A DNA stretch of 64,000 nt, from assembly GCA_963722585.1 (NCBI GenBank), contig CAVRNU010000050.1, positions 1-64,000 on the forward strand, read 5' to 3'. Of the stretch, positions 42,257-51,557 are shown piece after piece. This DNA comes from KBS-96 sp963722585. GTDB taxonomy: Bacteria > Acidobacteriota > Terriglobia > Bryobacterales > Bryobacteraceae. How positions within the stretch are numbered: position 1 is the first letter of the stretch; every line of letters starts with the position of its first letter. The notes beneath the pieces were generated by a model. It ran no database searches and had not been told where the DNA came from. It saw nothing but the letters and a program-made list of their open reading frames with translations. A program made the position numbers and the translations under genes.

Positions 42257-44697
42257 TCGCAGCGCAAAGCCGCGACAGGGTCGATTTTCGCCGCGCGGCG
42301 CGCTGGCAAGTAGCTGGCGAGCAACGCGACAGCAATCAGCAGCAGCGATACTGCGCCAAGCACCGCCGGATCGAGCGGCCGCACGTTATAGAGCAGTCCA
42401 ATCAGCAGCCGCGTCAGTGCGGCTGAACCTGCTACGCCGGCTGCGAGGCCTATCAATACCCACGTCATGCTGCTGTTCACCATCAACCGAAGCACATCCA
42501 TGGTTTCCGCGCCAAGCGCCATGCGAATGCCGATCTCATGCGTCCGCTGCGCCACTGAATGGCCCACTACACCCACGATGCCGATCGCGGCAAGCGCCAG
42601 AGCCAGCACCGAGAACACTCCGAGCAGCAGCATGGGAAAGCGTCTCGATCCCGTCGAATCATGAACTATCTCTTCCATGATTTCTATGTTCGAGACTGGC
42701 CGCTCCGGCAAAACCTCCGCCAGAGCTTTCTTGACGGGCCCGGCGAACGTCGATGGCGCGTTGACAGTACGAACCACAATTGTCATCACCGGCCAGCCGG
42801 CTTGCATATAAGGACGGAAGAATTGGGGCCGCATGGGTACATCCAAACCCAGGTGATGAACGTCTTCAACTACGCCCACAACAGTGAGGCGCGGTCCATC
42901 GGACCCGCCGAGCCTGATCGCTCTGCCGACAGGGTTTTCCTTTGGCCAAAAGGCATGAGCCATCGCCTCATTGATCACGATCGCTCCAGGCGCATTGACA
43001 CGATCCTGCTGCGTAAACTCCCTTCCTTTAAGAATTGGAATGTCCATTGTTCGGAAATAGTTCGGGCAGGCGACACTATAGTCCGCGCCTGGCATTTGCC
43101 CGGGGTCTGCCGGCGGACGGCCCTCGATTTGGAAACTTCGGCCGGCGTTTCCTTCAAAGGGAAGATGAGCGACGGCACTGACAGACATAACGCCGGGGAC
43201 TGCGCCGGCGCGCTCGTCGAGGTCCTGGCAGAAGCGCGGCAGGCCCGGAGGACCCACATAGATTTCGTCCTGCGGAACCGAGATCCCCATAGTGAGCACG
43301 TTCTTCGGATTCAAACCGGGATCGACGCCCAGAAGCTGCCTCATGCTCTTGATCATCAGCCCAGCGCCACAAAGCACCACCATTGCCAGCGCCACCTCCG
43401 ACGCCACGAGCACGTGACGCAGACGGTTCCTCCCGCTTGTGCTTGCGGTGCGTCCACCTTCTTTGAGAGGCTCGTTCACGTCACCGCGCAAACTGCTCAA
43501 AGCCGGCGCGACGCCGAACAGCACGCCGGTCAAGCATGAAACGACAAAGGCAAATGCGAACACGCGCCCGTCCATTGAGATCGAATCGACCGGGCGCAGC
43601 GGCAGGTGCATGGCATCGAGCTTGAACGCGTGAAACAGAACGCGGGTGCTCCCACCGGCCAGCAGCAACCCGGCCGCACCGCCTGCAAGCGCCAGCAGCA
43701 CGCTCTCGGTTAGCAATTGGCGCGCTATGCGCCACCCCGCCGCCCCAACCGCACGGCGAATGGCAAACTCCTTCTGGCGCACCGCACCACGAGCCAGCAG
43801 CAGATTCGCAACGTTGACGCATGCGATGAGCAGCACAAATGCCACCGCCGCCAGCAGCGCCAGCATCGTCGTGCGGAGGCCCTGCATGCCCTCATCGGCC
43901 AGGGGCATCACGGTCGCGCCCATGTTCGCGTCCTCCTTGGGGTACTGCCGCCGGACACGATTTCCAATAGCCTCCATCTCCGCCCGTGCTTGCGCCACGC
44001 TCACGCCCGGCCTGAGACGGGCGATCGCGATAAAGCTGTTGTCGTCACGACCGAAATCGGTTTTGGTATAGCCAACAGGCACCCAGAGCTGACGTGGTCC
44101 GCTCCAGAACTGCCATTCGAAATTTCGCGGCATCACGCCAACTACCGTGAAGTCTGCCCCGTCAACACGAATGGTCCTGCCCACCAGCGACGGATCGCCG
44201 CCGTAACGCCCTTTCCACAGTCCATAGCTGAGGATCACCTCGCGATCCCTCCCCAGGGTCTCTTCCTCGGGAAGGAACGTGCGGCCAAGAAGAGGCTTTA
44301 CCCCGAGCACTGAAAAGAAACCGGCCGACACTCGCAGCCCCGATACCTGCTCGGCATCGTGCTTCGCGCCCGTCGCGGACAGGTTATAACCGCGCCCGGC
44401 GGAATCGAAGATGGCCATGCGTGCAAAAGAGTGGCTCTGCCGCTCGAAGTCCCAGAAGTTGGGCGCGGATACGATATTCAAATTGTTGGGACCCTTGCCG
44501 AAGGTCTCCCACACCAGCACCAGGCGATCGGGATCGGGAAACCCCAGGCGTCTCAATAGAGTGTTGTTGATCACGCTGAAGATAGTGGTATTCGCGCCGA
44601 TCCCAAGCGCCAAGGTCACGACCGCCACGATGGCAAAGCCCGGGTTTCGCGCCAGGTTCCGCAAACCGTAACGCGTGTCTTGAAGAAGGGCGCCCAT
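42253..44697 (-). CDS. ADOP-type MacB-like ABC permease
   Basis: An 814-residue duplicated permease like that at 7900, but without the helical N-terminal prefix domain. It begins MGALLQDTRYGLRNLARNPG and has a first periplasmic core (about 50-270), FtsX domain 1 (QKEFAIRRAVGAAGWRIARQ, about 315-335), a second periplasmic core (about 430-690) and FtsX domain 2 (THEIGIRMALGAETMDVLRL). The ending is PARRAAKIDPVAALRCE. There is no ATPase partner in the window. Its stop is coupled to the Nif3-like start, and no PadR gene precedes it; this type of permease may extrude peptides or act in signalling. The 160 bases upstream separate it from the MFS gene. Confidence 0.92.
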   Translation of the reverse strand: MGALLQDTRYGLRNLARNPGFAIVAVVTLALGIGANTTIFSVINNTLLRRLGFPDPDRLVLVWETFGKGPNNLNIVSAPNFWDFERQSHSFARMAIFDSAGRGYNLSATGAKHDAEQVSGLRVSAGFFSVLGVKPLLGRTFLPEEETLGRDREVILSYGLWKGRYGGDPSLVGRTIRVDGADFTVVGVMPRNFEWQFWSGPRQLWVPVGYTKTDFGRDDNSFIAIARLRPGVSVAQARAEMEAIGNRVRRQYPKEDANMGATVMPLADEGMQGLRTTMLALLAAVAFVLLIACVNVANLLLARGAVRQKEFAIRRAVGAAGWRIARQLLTESVLLALAGGAAGLLLAGGSTRVLFHAFKLDAMHLPLRPVDSISMDGRVFAFAFVVSCLTGVLFGVAPALSSLRGDVNEPLKEGGRTASTSGRNRLRHVLVASEVALAMVVLCGAGLMIKSMRQLLGVDPGLNPKNVLTMGISVPQDEIYVGPPGLPRFCQDLDERAGAVPGVMSVSAVAHLPFEGNAGRSFQIEGRPPADPGQMPGADYSVACPNYFRTMDIPILKGREFTQQDRVNAPGAIVINEAMAHAFWPKENPVGRAIRLGGSDGPRLTVVGVVEDVHHLGLDVPMRPQFFRPYMQAGWPVMTIVVRTVNAPSTFAGPVKKALAEVLPERPVSNIEIMEEIVHDSTGSRRFPMLLLGVFSVLALALAAIGIVGVVGHSVAQRTHEIGIRMALGAETMDVLRLMVNSSMTWVLIGLAAGVAGSAALTRLLIGLLYNVRPLDPAVLGAVSLLLIAVALLASYLPARRAAKIDPVAALRCE

Positions 44698-44857
44698 ATC
44701 ATCAGCCTCGCAAATAACCCGCCAGTGGCGATCAAGAGGTAAGTGGCTAGAAGCACAAGTGCTTGATACCGTGAAAGACTGCCGTCCTGCTGGCAGCGTG
44801 GCCGTTTTCGTGACACGGCTGTTCGAAACTGAACAGGATCCAGGCCGCTGGTCTCGT

Positions 44858-46171
44858 TCACTTACTTAAGGGAATGCTGTCGCGAGTGTTGGACAGCAAA
44901 AACGGATCGACCTGGATTGGATCCCGCACGAGCGCCAGGTACGCAGACGCCGTCACAAAGGTGAGTCCGGCGGCCAGCAAGAGGGCTTGCGAAAAACTGC
45001 CCGTCCGTTGCACGATGAACCCGGTCAACATCGGCGCAAGCGCGCCTCCAAGATAGCCTCCACAGTTCTGTATAGAACCCAGCGACGCTGTGAAATGACT
45101 CGGGGCCGCGATTGGGACGGTAGCCCAAGAAGCGCTGCTCGCCACATAAGTGAGAAACATGGAAATTGAAATCAATGTGATTACAATTGCGTTCGATTTG
45201 GCAAGCACTGTGCCCACAGTGCATGCCGTGATACCAAGAAGCGCGCAAAAAATCAGCAGCCTGCGACCTCCCATGGGTGTCAATCCACGCCTGGTCAGGA
45301 AGTCGCACAGCCATCCGCCGGCGATCCCTCCAACGAAGCCGAAGAAAAATGGAATAGAAGCTAGAATGCCCACCTGAGCAACGCTCAGATGCCTTTCGTG
45401 TTCGAGATAGAACGGCAGCCAGCTCGTGTAAAGCCAGAGCGTGTAAATCGTGCCGAAAAAGCCGGCGATCATGCCCCATGTCGTCCGGTGAGCAAACAAA
45501 TGCCGCCAATCGGCAAATGATGGGCGGCGCGTCGTGCTGTTTTCGTCTTCATCCGTCAGATACAGAACCTCGTCCGGAGTGAGGTTGATCTCAGAAGGAT
45601 CTCGATGAACTTTCCACCATACGAGCGCCAGCACCACGCCGGCGGCCCCGACAATCACGAACATCCAGCGCCAGCTAATTGCCAGCATCAAGAATGTGAG
45701 TAACGGGACCGCGATAAAGCTCCCAAGCGAAGAGGCGGACTGGCACAAGCCCGTGGCAAATCCCCGACTGTGAACGTTGAACCAATCGCGCACGACTCGC
45801 GCACCGCCGGGAAACAATGGCGCTTCGCCGATGCCCAACCCGACGCGCGCTGCGACGAACATCCCGAAGCTGGTCACAAGCCCGCCGGACGCTTGCGCCG
45901 CTGACCAACCCAAAAGGCCCAGCCCCAGCAGTTTGCGTGGGCCGAACCGGTCGATAAGCGCACCCACCGGAAGCTGGGAGATTGCATAAGCCCACAGAAA
46001 AGCTGAAAGCAACAATCCCATTCTTGCTATCGGAATTCCCAAGTCTTCCTGGATGAGCTTATTGGCTACAGATAAGGTGGCCCTATCAACGTAGTTCAGC
46101 GCGCCCCCGGCCACAAGCAATCCAATCGCCCAGCGCTGGATGGAAATGATCCGCTTGGATGGTTCGTTCAT
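44858..46171 (-). CDS. ACS-family MFS transporter (sugar-acid type)
   Basis: A 437-residue, 12-helix transporter of the anion:cation symporter branch that includes hexuronate, galactonate and glucarate permeases. Typical segments: NYVDRATLSVANKLIQEDLG (helix 1-2), GALIDRFGPRKLLGLGLLGW (loop 2-3), GIGEAPLFPGGARVVRDWF (helix 4) and GWLCDFLTRRGLTPMGGRRL (loop 8-9). The mannonate-dehydratase-like gene is divergent, 102 bases away, with which it probably forms a sugar-acid uptake and breakdown unit. Start is ATG; no other start fits better. Confidence 0.9.
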   Translation of the reverse strand: MNEPSKRIISIQRWAIGLLVAGGALNYVDRATLSVANKLIQEDLGIPIARMGLLLSAFLWAYAISQLPVGALIDRFGPRKLLGLGLLGWSAAQASGGLVTSFGMFVAARVGLGIGEAPLFPGGARVVRDWFNVHSRGFATGLCQSASSLGSFIAVPLLTFLMLAISWRWMFVIVGAAGVVLALVWWKVHRDPSEINLTPDEVLYLTDEDENSTTRRPSFADWRHLFAHRTTWGMIAGFFGTIYTLWLYTSWLPFYLEHERHLSVAQVGILASIPFFFGFVGGIAGGWLCDFLTRRGLTPMGGRRLLIFCALLGITACTVGTVLAKSNAIVITLISISMFLTYVASSASWATVPIAAPSHFTASLGSIQNCGGYLGGALAPMLTGFIVQRTGSFSQALLLAAGLTFVTASAYLALVRDPIQVDPFLLSNTRDSIPLSK

Positions 46172-46273
46172 CGGTCTTCCGCCATCTTTCGACTTTGTGG
46201 CGTATGTCGCTTTTTACATTAGACTGCACCTTGAATCCGACATAGCGATATCATCGTTCACCAGGAGTCAAGT

Positions 46274-47353
46274 TTGAATATGGAAGTGACACGCCGAGCC
46301 TTCTCTATCGCAGCTGCCGGAGCGGCACTTACTCCGTTTGCAAACGCGAGGATGCCGGAGCCGTTTTCTCCCGGTATCAAGATTTCGATGCAGGTCGACG
46401 AGAACGTTAGCGATGAGGATCTGACTTGGATCAAGCAAATGGGCGTGGATTATCTCAATGTGCAGACCGGCAAGGGACGCGCCACTCTGGAAAACTTCAT
46501 CGCCATCAAAAGGCGCGTTGAAGCGGCCGGCCTGAAGGTCTGGAACATACCGAACAACGACAATCGCAACATTGACGAGATCACACTCAATCTGCCGGGG
46601 CGCGACCAGAAAATCGAGTGGCTGAAACAGTACATTCGGGACACCGGCAAAGCCGGCATCGGCTACATCACCTATGCGCACATGGCGAATGGGATTTGGT
46701 CGAGCAAGCCCGAGACCACGCGCGGAGGCGGCGCGTCGCGGGCCTTCCATCTCGCGACGGCCAAGGGCTACTGGAACGGCAAGGTCTACGAAGGGCCTCT
46801 CACCCACGGACGAAAGTATTCAAAAGAGGAACTCTGGGACAACTACACTTACTTCATCCGGCAGATTGCTCCGGTTGCCGAAGAGGCCGGTGTGCGGATC
46901 GGAATTCATCCTGATGATCCTCCAGTTCCGGAGTTGGGCGGCATCCCGCGACACATCTTCGGGACATTCGACGGGTATGAGCGGGCGCTCGAAATTGCCA
47001 ACTCACCAAATATCGGCGTTTGCCTGTGCTGCGGGACATGGGCGGAGGGAGGCGAACACACAGGCAAAAATGTTTACGAAGCGGCGCGAGCCTTCGCGCA
47101 AATGGGTAAGCTCTGGAAAATCCATTTTCGGAACGTGACTTCGCCCATCCCCGACTTTGTGGAAACCTACATCGATAACGGTTACACCGACATGGACAAG
47201 CTGATGAAAACGCTTGTTGACGTGGACTTCCACGGAAACCTGATCGCCGATCACGTCCCCGCAATGTCCGGCGGTCGCCAATCTGCATGGTCGTACAGCA
47301 TTGGCTACATCCGCGCCCTTTATAACTCCGCGCAACGGCAGAAGAGTAGCTAA
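46274..47353 (+). CDS. Exported mannonate dehydratase-like protein (UxuA family)
   Basis: A 359-residue TIM-barrel of the UxuA/xylose-isomerase-like group. Family motifs are GIHPDDPPVPELGGIPRHIF (about 213-232, catalytic His-Asp), NIGVCLCCGTWAEGG (about 250) and KIHFRNVTSP (about 291), with DFHGNLIADHVP near the end. UxuA converts D-mannonate to 2-keto-3-deoxygluconate. A Tat-type N-terminus (TRRAFSIAAAGAALTPFANA) indicates export, unlike E. coli UxuA, so a periplasmic sugar-acid role or a lyase-like side branch is possible. The TTG at 46274 has AGGAG six bases upstream; the ATG two codons later is the alternative. Confidence 0.85.
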   Translation: MNMEVTRRAFSIAAAGAALTPFANARMPEPFSPGIKISMQVDENVSDEDLTWIKQMGVDYLNVQTGKGRATLENFIAIKRRVEAAGLKVWNIPNNDNRNIDEITLNLPGRDQKIEWLKQYIRDTGKAGIGYITYAHMANGIWSSKPETTRGGGASRAFHLATAKGYWNGKVYEGPLTHGRKYSKEELWDNYTYFIRQIAPVAEEAGVRIGIHPDDPPVPELGGIPRHIFGTFDGYERALEIANSPNIGVCLCCGTWAEGGEHTGKNVYEAARAFAQMGKLWKIHFRNVTSPIPDFVETYIDNGYTDMDKLMKTLVDVDFHGNLIADHVPAMSGGRQSAWSYSIGYIRALYNSAQRQKSS

Positions 47354-47556
47354 TTCACTGAAAAAGGTCCGTGAATACGCAGAATGGCGACGTACCAGAG
47401 AACCTGTTTGTCCTGCAGCACGTGCGGACGGCCGCCGCGAATGTATTCCTCAGTTACGGGTGCAACGGTGGTTGTTTGGGAGATCCGGTAAATGTACAGG
47501 AGTGCCGCCAGAGTCATGCCAACCTGGACTGCGACCGTGAGATCGGCCAACACGCT
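47350..47556 (-). pseudogene. Fragment of a SulP-family anion transporter
   Basis: About 68 codons preserve the last transmembrane helix and start of the STAS domain of a SulP permease: SVLADLTVAVQVGMTLAALL, then VAPVTEEYIRGGRPHVLQDK and YVAILRIHGPF. The protein is cut on both sides: it stops at 47350, directly opposite the UxuA-like stop codon, and nothing SulP-like precedes 47556. A non-functional remnant. Confidence 0.75.
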
Positions 47557-47906
47557 GCGGCGTTCCCCTCTTCGGCCGGCTCCATTTACTGCGTCCGCCC
47601 TGCTCCTCACTCCGTTCCACCACAGGTGCCTCCAACCACATCCGGATCAACTTCAGAACCGATCGTTGACGACTTCTGCCACGGGGGGCTGCTAGGGCGT
47701 TTTCTCTGGGTGAACGGCACGATTCCGATAGAATCGCCTGCATTACACGAACTTCGCCAGAAACGCTCCGTCAGAAGCCGTACGAAGATCGGCGATCGCT
47801 CCCTGTGGTCGCGGCTCGGTTACGATTATCAGTGGATGCAGCGTGTCGGGTTCGGAGCGGGGTTCAAAAACGCACGCGCGATGCAAGCGTTTGGGGAGGA
47901 GTTCCA
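47557..47906. other. Non-coding stretch with a repeat-end match
   Basis: No gene is recognised on either strand of this 350-base stretch. It contains GACTTCTGCCAC (47671-47682), 12 bases identical to the inverted end of the small element at 36595-36718, but without the rest. Several frames are open here by chance; none resembles a family. It looks like debris between the SulP fragment and the GMC gene. Confidence 0.4.
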
Positions 47907-49646
47907 TTACACGAACAGACGCGGCACTCCTTTGGTAAAAGTGCCCTCTACCGCGAGGTTTCGCCTGATCGGCGGAGGCGTCATGTCGCGCTCTTCGGAG
48001 TCGAAGATCCTTTGACCTTGAGAGATCAGGTAATCCGCCGTGCGAGCCGCCAGCGCCTGAATTGTCAGTCCGGGATTAGCGGAGCCTTGTGTTGGAAAAA
48101 TGCTTCCATCGCAGACGAAGAGGTTTGCGACGTCATGCGTGCGGCCGTACTTATCTACTACAGAAGAGCCGGCGTCGCTTCCCATGCGGGCAGCACCCAC
48201 GAGATGCGCGTAACGTGATTCCTGCACGACTTCTTCCGCACCGGCGGCCCACATTACGTCCATTACGTTTTTTTTGCCGTATTCGATCAACCGCTTATCG
48301 TTCTCACGAAGGTCGAACGTGACCTTTGCGACTGGAATTCCGAACTGGTCTTTCATTTCAGCAAGCTCGACCCGGTTATCTGGCCATGGCAGAATCTCGC
48401 CCAGGACACCCAGAGTTGCCCAGTGATTGTAGTCCATCATTACGCGGCGCATGCCCCATCCCCATGCTTCCTTGGCCTTCATCATTTGTTTCGCGAACGC
48501 GATTGGCAGAGGAGCGACCGTTTGAATAGCGAAGCCTCGGGCAAAGCCTCTTTTCGGATCGGTCTCGTAAAACTCCTCGCTCATGGCGTGCGCTGGAGGC
48601 GCCTTATACATACGAATCAAATCGGGAAATCGGCCAAGCACCACGTTGCCAGCCTGCGCCATCAGATAGCGGCCGACGGTATCGCTGGAATTGGCCAAGC
48701 CATGATCGTGTCCCGGGCTGGCGGAGTTCAACAAAAGCCGCGGCGTCTCAATCGCGTATCCGCAGACAACGACGGCCTTTGCGCGCTGAAAATGCTCGCG
48801 TCCGTCGCTGTCGAAATAAAAGACGCCGTCTACGCGCCGCTTGTCTTTCATCGAGATCCGCGAAACCATGCACAAGTCGCGAATCTCCGCCCCGTAATGG
48901 AGAGCCTCTGGAACGTGCGTGATCAGAGTGCTGGCCTTTGCTCCCACTTTGCAGCCCTGAATACAGAAGCCTCGATATATGCAGTGCGGCCGATCCCCAC
49001 GCGAGCCCGATAGAATTGCCACAGGGCCGCCCGCGCATACGCGTATGCCCAGCCGCGTGCAGCCCTTGACCAAAACGTCGCCGACACCTCCGAGTGGATG
49101 GGGTCCGTAAGGATATCCATGTGGATCTCCCCACGGGAAGTAAGCCGGTCCGGCAACCGGAATTTCACGCTCGAGCAGTTCGTAGTAGGGCTTGAGATCA
49201 TAGTAGGAGATCGGCCAATCGGCTCCAAGACCATCCTCTGTGTAAACGCGAAAATCGGATGGATGAAGTCTCGGTGCAAATGCCGCCCAATGGACCGAGC
49301 CGCCGCCGACGCCTTTGCCGCTGTTATTCTCTCCAAGCGTGAGCGGATCTTTCCCGCCAGTTATTCTTAAGTCGTTCCAGTAAAGCTTGTGCGATCCTTT
49401 TTCGTCGCTGACCCAATCGCGCTCGGTGTCCCAGAAAGGGCCGGCTTCCAGCCCTACCACTCGAAAGCCCGCCTTAGCCAGTCGCTGAAGCAGCACGCCG
49501 CCCGCGGAACCGATTCCGACCACGCAGAAATCGACGGCCTCGTTTTCGCGAAACCGCTGCATCTCATTCGAAATGCGCTGCAACGGTCCGAGGACTTTTT
49601 TGTCCCCATTAGGAGGCTGAAACGCACCGAGCAGCGGATGCTTCAA
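47907..49646 (-). CDS. GMC-family flavoprotein oxidoreductase
   Basis: A 579-residue FAD-dependent sugar/alcohol dehydrogenase. FAD-binding loop VVGIGSAGGVLLQRLAKAG (about 43-61) with acidic VVGLEAG; GVGGGSVHWAAFAPRLHPSD (about 120) is the GMC signature region; the C-terminal ARMGSDAGSSVVDKYGRT and VCDGSIFPTQGSANPGLTIQ carry the active-site area (Asn-Pro). Together with the preceding small-subunit gene it resembles the gluconate/2-ketogluconate dehydrogenase large subunit. The start is TTG at 49646, overlapping the TGA of that gene (TTGA); the longer frame is inside it. There is no signal peptide; export would be by the partner. Confidence 0.88.
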   Translation of the reverse strand: MKHPLLGAFQPPNGDKKVLGPLQRISNEMQRFRENEAVDFCVVGIGSAGGVLLQRLAKAGFRVVGLEAGPFWDTERDWVSDEKGSHKLYWNDLRITGGKDPLTLGENNSGKGVGGGSVHWAAFAPRLHPSDFRVYTEDGLGADWPISYYDLKPYYELLEREIPVAGPAYFPWGDPHGYPYGPHPLGGVGDVLVKGCTRLGIRVCAGGPVAILSGSRGDRPHCIYRGFCIQGCKVGAKASTLITHVPEALHYGAEIRDLCMVSRISMKDKRRVDGVFYFDSDGREHFQRAKAVVVCGYAIETPRLLLNSASPGHDHGLANSSDTVGRYLMAQAGNVVLGRFPDLIRMYKAPPAHAMSEEFYETDPKRGFARGFAIQTVAPLPIAFAKQMMKAKEAWGWGMRRVMMDYNHWATLGVLGEILPWPDNRVELAEMKDQFGIPVAKVTFDLRENDKRLIEYGKKNVMDVMWAAGAEEVVQESRYAHLVGAARMGSDAGSSVVDKYGRTHDVANLFVCDGSIFPTQGSANPGLTIQALAARTADYLISQGQRIFDSEERDMTPPPIRRNLAVEGTFTKGVPRLFV

Positions 49647-50410
49647 TGCTTTTCTCCGTGGACTTGATCGGTATGTTCTCCCTCCCCGTTGCTTCGTGTA
49701 GAGACATCGGAGATGGAAGTAGCCGGAGCGCCCCACTCGTATCGCTGCTCGTCTACTTCCCAGGGTTCCGGCAAACCTCCCTCGAGGCGCGTATAAGCTC
49801 GGGGATAGGCGGGCCCTCCATATCCGATTTCATCCCACGCCCAAGGGTGCGCATAGTAGGCGGCAACGCAATCTTGCACAAGTAAATGCCAGTACCGCTT
49901 GATCGACATCTGCGCCCAAATGTGCTGCGCAGCCAATTCTTTGCCGTCGTGAATCGACTTCAAGATGAAATCCTGCTTCAACGGATCGAGATCGACGAAT
50001 GATTTTCCATGGATTGTGCGGGCTGTTTCGTCTATCGCCTTCAATCCAAGCCGGTGCGCTTCCCGGTCGGAAGGCATGTCTTCATACTGGTAGCCTTCGA
50101 TTTGATTTTCGAAAAGCCGCTCATCGACGTAGTTCACGATCGGGATGCGAAATGCGGGAAGGCGATCGTCTTGCGGTAGAACTCGATCGCAGACGGCAGT
50201 CATGAGCGGTCGTTCCTCCTCTGTGAAGAACCGGACAGGAGGAACTTCGAAAACTCGCTTCTCGATTTCCTTACGAGTTGCCGCGTCCCAAAAGTTTCTT
50301 TGATTCAGGGTGCTGTAACCCGGATAGTAACCGGGCTGCTTCACGGGTGGTTTGCGACCACCGGTTTTTCGGTCGATCAACCAGCGATCCGACGTCTCAG
50401 AATCATTCAC
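49643..50410 (-). CDS. Gluconate 2-dehydrogenase subunit 3-like protein
   Basis: A 255-residue protein of the gluconate 2-dehydrogenase small-subunit (DUF) family, the usual partner of periplasmic GMC flavoproteins. The region FTEEERPLMTAVCDRVLPQD (about 75-95), DETARTIHGKSFVDLDPLKQ and WHLLVQDCVAAYYAHPWAWD is characteristic. No Tat twin-arginine motif is present at the chosen GTG start (50410, GGAGG seven bases upstream), which differs from typical members that carry the Tat signal for the complex. The gene overlaps the membrane protein gene by eight bases and the GMC gene by four. The complex lacks the usual cytochrome c subunit gene here. Confidence 0.82.
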   Translation of the reverse strand: MNDSETSDRWLIDRKTGGRKPPVKQPGYYPGYSTLNQRNFWDAATRKEIEKRVFEVPPVRFFTEEERPLMTAVCDRVLPQDDRLPAFRIPIVNYVDERLFENQIEGYQYEDMPSDREAHRLGLKAIDETARTIHGKSFVDLDPLKQDFILKSIHDGKELAAQHIWAQMSIKRYWHLLVQDCVAAYYAHPWAWDEIGYGGPAYPRAYTRLEGGLPEPWEVDEQRYEWGAPATSISDVSTRSNGEGEHTDQVHGEKH

Positions 50411-51419
50411 CACCTTCCCTCCGCAGCAGACTCGCGAGAATGCCCAATGCGCCGCAGGCGGCAAAGAGAAGAGGCGCAAATATCGGAGGACCGTAGAGGA
50501 TGTTGTACAGCCAGGTTTTGCGTCCGCCCGGCCGTCGAGTAATCCCGCGCACGTGATATCCAAATCCAATCGTGCCGTCAGCGAGGGCCAGCGCGGAAGC
50601 CGCCGGCAGAAGCCGGGTCGCTATCCGCTTGCTAAACATTGCGCCAACACAAGCTGCGAGTTGAAGGGGCGCCAGAAGGACTGGCGTCCATTGAGCCCAG
50701 ATGCGAAATCTGCTCTTGTAATGCGAATACCAGGCTTCAAATCCCGAAAAAACGGTCCAGACCGCGGCTACTCCTGCAAGATGTTTTTGAAACTGCCCCT
50801 CATTTAGCTCACGCCTCCAACCCGTGTATGGGCGGTCTCCGGCTCGCTCCGCCAACCTGGCAGCCGATGTCATGGCCGAAAGCTTTTCGTCCTCTTCTCT
50901 ACGCAAGTAGGAAGCCATCAGTCCCAGGTAAGCGGCTGTACCGAACAGGAGTGGAGCGAAAATCGGAGGTCCCATAATGATGTTCGTAACGGGTAGCCTC
51001 CAGCCGCCCGGTTTGCGGGCAATGCCGCGAATATGAAATCCGAATCCAACAATGCCGTCGAGTAGCGTTGCCGCTGATGTCATGCGGAGGACTGTTTGGG
51101 CAGCGCTTCTGCTGAAAAATGCCAACACCGCGGCACCGGTGAGTGAACCGCTCAACACCACAGGGCTGTACATAATGGGATTGCTGAAGCTGCCCTTGTA
51201 ATGTTCGTAAGAAACTTCGAGGCCGCTTACCAGGCTGGAGGCAGCGGTGACTAGCGCCAACGATCGTTGAAACCGGCCGTCTTTGACGTGCGCGTCTATC
51301 GCCGTCACCGCCCTCTTGAGCGAGGGAGCGAGATTAGCCGCAATTTCAGCGTCTCTTTTTCGTTCCTCGCGAAACTCTGCGTCTGGCCTTCGCTTCGCCT
51401 GTGTTGCCTCAACCATCAC
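50403..51419 (-). CDS. Membrane protein with internal duplication
   Basis: A 338-residue polytopic protein made of two similar halves. Half one (about 50-170): FQRSLALVTAASSLVSGLEV, DGIVGFGFHIRGIARKPGGW and NIIMGPPIFAPLLFG. Half two (about 215-330): FQKHLAGVAAVWTVFSGFEA, DGTIGFGYHVRGITRRPGG and NILYGPPIFAPLLFA. Each half has about four helices. It is the first gene of an overlapping operon with the gluconate-dehydrogenase-like small subunit and the GMC flavoprotein, so it may anchor that dehydrogenase and pass electrons to the membrane, although it has no heme motif. The paired histidines (GFHIRG, GYHVRG; HYKG, HYKS) are candidate ligands. Family not recognised. Confidence 0.8.
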   Translation of the reverse strand: MMVEATQAKRRPDAEFREERKRDAEIAANLAPSLKRAVTAIDAHVKDGRFQRSLALVTAASSLVSGLEVSYEHYKGSFSNPIMYSPVVLSGSLTGAAVLAFFSRSAAQTVLRMTSAATLLDGIVGFGFHIRGIARKPGGWRLPVTNIIMGPPIFAPLLFGTAAYLGLMASYLRREEDEKLSAMTSAARLAERAGDRPYTGWRRELNEGQFQKHLAGVAAVWTVFSGFEAWYSHYKSRFRIWAQWTPVLLAPLQLAACVGAMFSKRIATRLLPAASALALADGTIGFGYHVRGITRRPGGRKTWLYNILYGPPIFAPLLFAACGALGILASLLRREGGE

Positions 51420-51557
51420 TGTATGCTAGATGCGCCTCTGAACGAAGGTGTTGCGCTGGTTCACTCCTGTAAGTGTTTACAGGTCGGTATCCAGCCCATT
51501 TAGTCCGTTACGTTTGGGCCCCTGCCGGGTCTTTTGAGAGGGAGTATTTTGGCGATC

